A stretch of DNA of 64,000 bases from JBBPZA01 sp963797015 (GTDB lineage: Bacteria; Actinomycetota; Thermoleophilia; Solirubrobacterales; Solirubrobacteraceae): the NCBI GenBank assembly GCA_963797015.1, contig CAWCNV010000002.1, positions 1-64,000 of the forward strand, given 5' to 3'. A program made the position numbers and the translations under genes. The notes under the pieces were generated by a model that saw only the letters and a list, made by a program, of their open reading frames with translations, made no database searches and was not told where the DNA came from. This document shows positions 63,594 through 64,000 of this stretch, in pieces (position 1 is the stretch's first letter; each line of letters starts with the position of its first letter).

Positions 63594-64000
<407 letters not shown>

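Overview
The window is about 70% GC with dense, often 4-bp-overlapping genes and many leaderless-looking starts. Gene content (YkcB/YkcC-like glycosyltransferases, DUF2156 lysyl-PG-synthase-like proteins, DedA, NIPA/DMT transporters, many OmpR-type two-component systems) suggests a high-GC actinobacterium. Thermoleophilia/Solirubrobacterales is my best guess; this is inference, and no rRNA is present to settle it.

Layout. (1) 0-8.3 kb is an accessory edge. It holds the 5' half of a tRNA, a tyrosine recombinase with an excisionase-like partner, a MerR-controlled cassette with two near-identical MerR-type promoters, and a run of broken genes: SnoaL-like, enolase-superfamily, cysteine synthase and a Cys-motif protein. 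(2) 8.3-13.8 kb has a universal stress protein plus cation/proton antiporter operon, a divergent HAD/MFS pair with an unusual inverted-repeat intergenic region, a truncated enolase and a secreted CE1-type esterase. (3) 13.8-46.6 kb is an envelope-modification island: two GT39/ArnT-YkcB-like glycosyltransferases, two polyprenyl-phosphate GT2 enzymes, three NIPA/DMT membrane proteins, two DUF2156 proteins, two DedA proteins, PAP2 phosphatase, NodB deacetylase, an LssY_C protein, an MGDG-synthase-like GT fused to a dead NodB domain, a methyltransferase, a beta-propeller lipoprotein and several kinases and regulators. (4) 46.6-57.7 kb has a ZIP metal transporter behind a DtxR-type box, an ABC (LolD/FtsX-like) export operon divergent from its own two-component system, an orphan response regulator, and an ArsR/CDF metal-efflux pair. 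(5) 57.7-64 kb is a second scarred region: ERCC4-nuclease remnant, tRNA-Gly 3' half, IS630 remnant, an ECF sigma factor with a collagen-like tail, a collagen-like secreted protein, a DMT remnant and a MacB-type ABC transporter running off the end.

How it may work together. The 15.8-20.0 kb operon (GT2, lipoprotein, GT39, DMT) has the parts list of an Arn/YkcBC-type pathway: make a polyprenyl-phosphate sugar, flip it, transfer it to an envelope acceptor. A NodB deacetylase, DedA and PAP2 lipid-carrier recyclers and two lysyl-PG-synthase-like proteins lie nearby. Seven transcription units, six of them envelope enzymes, carry the same 11-bp-period direct repeat (consensus GTTGGGATCGC followed by GTTG) at a fixed 30-33 bp upstream of a -10-like hexamer. 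This is the strongest candidate for an undescribed regulon/system here: an OmpR-family-controlled cell-envelope remodelling programme. A second 11-bp-period motif (TGARCGCC-type) marks another set of promoters.

Caution. Many genes contain single frameshifts, and the only complete tRNA (tRNA-Lys) has a one-base bulge in its T stem. Some frameshifts may therefore be sequencing indels rather than real decay. Truncations, an in-frame TAG and internal deletions in the two accessory edges look like genuine decay.
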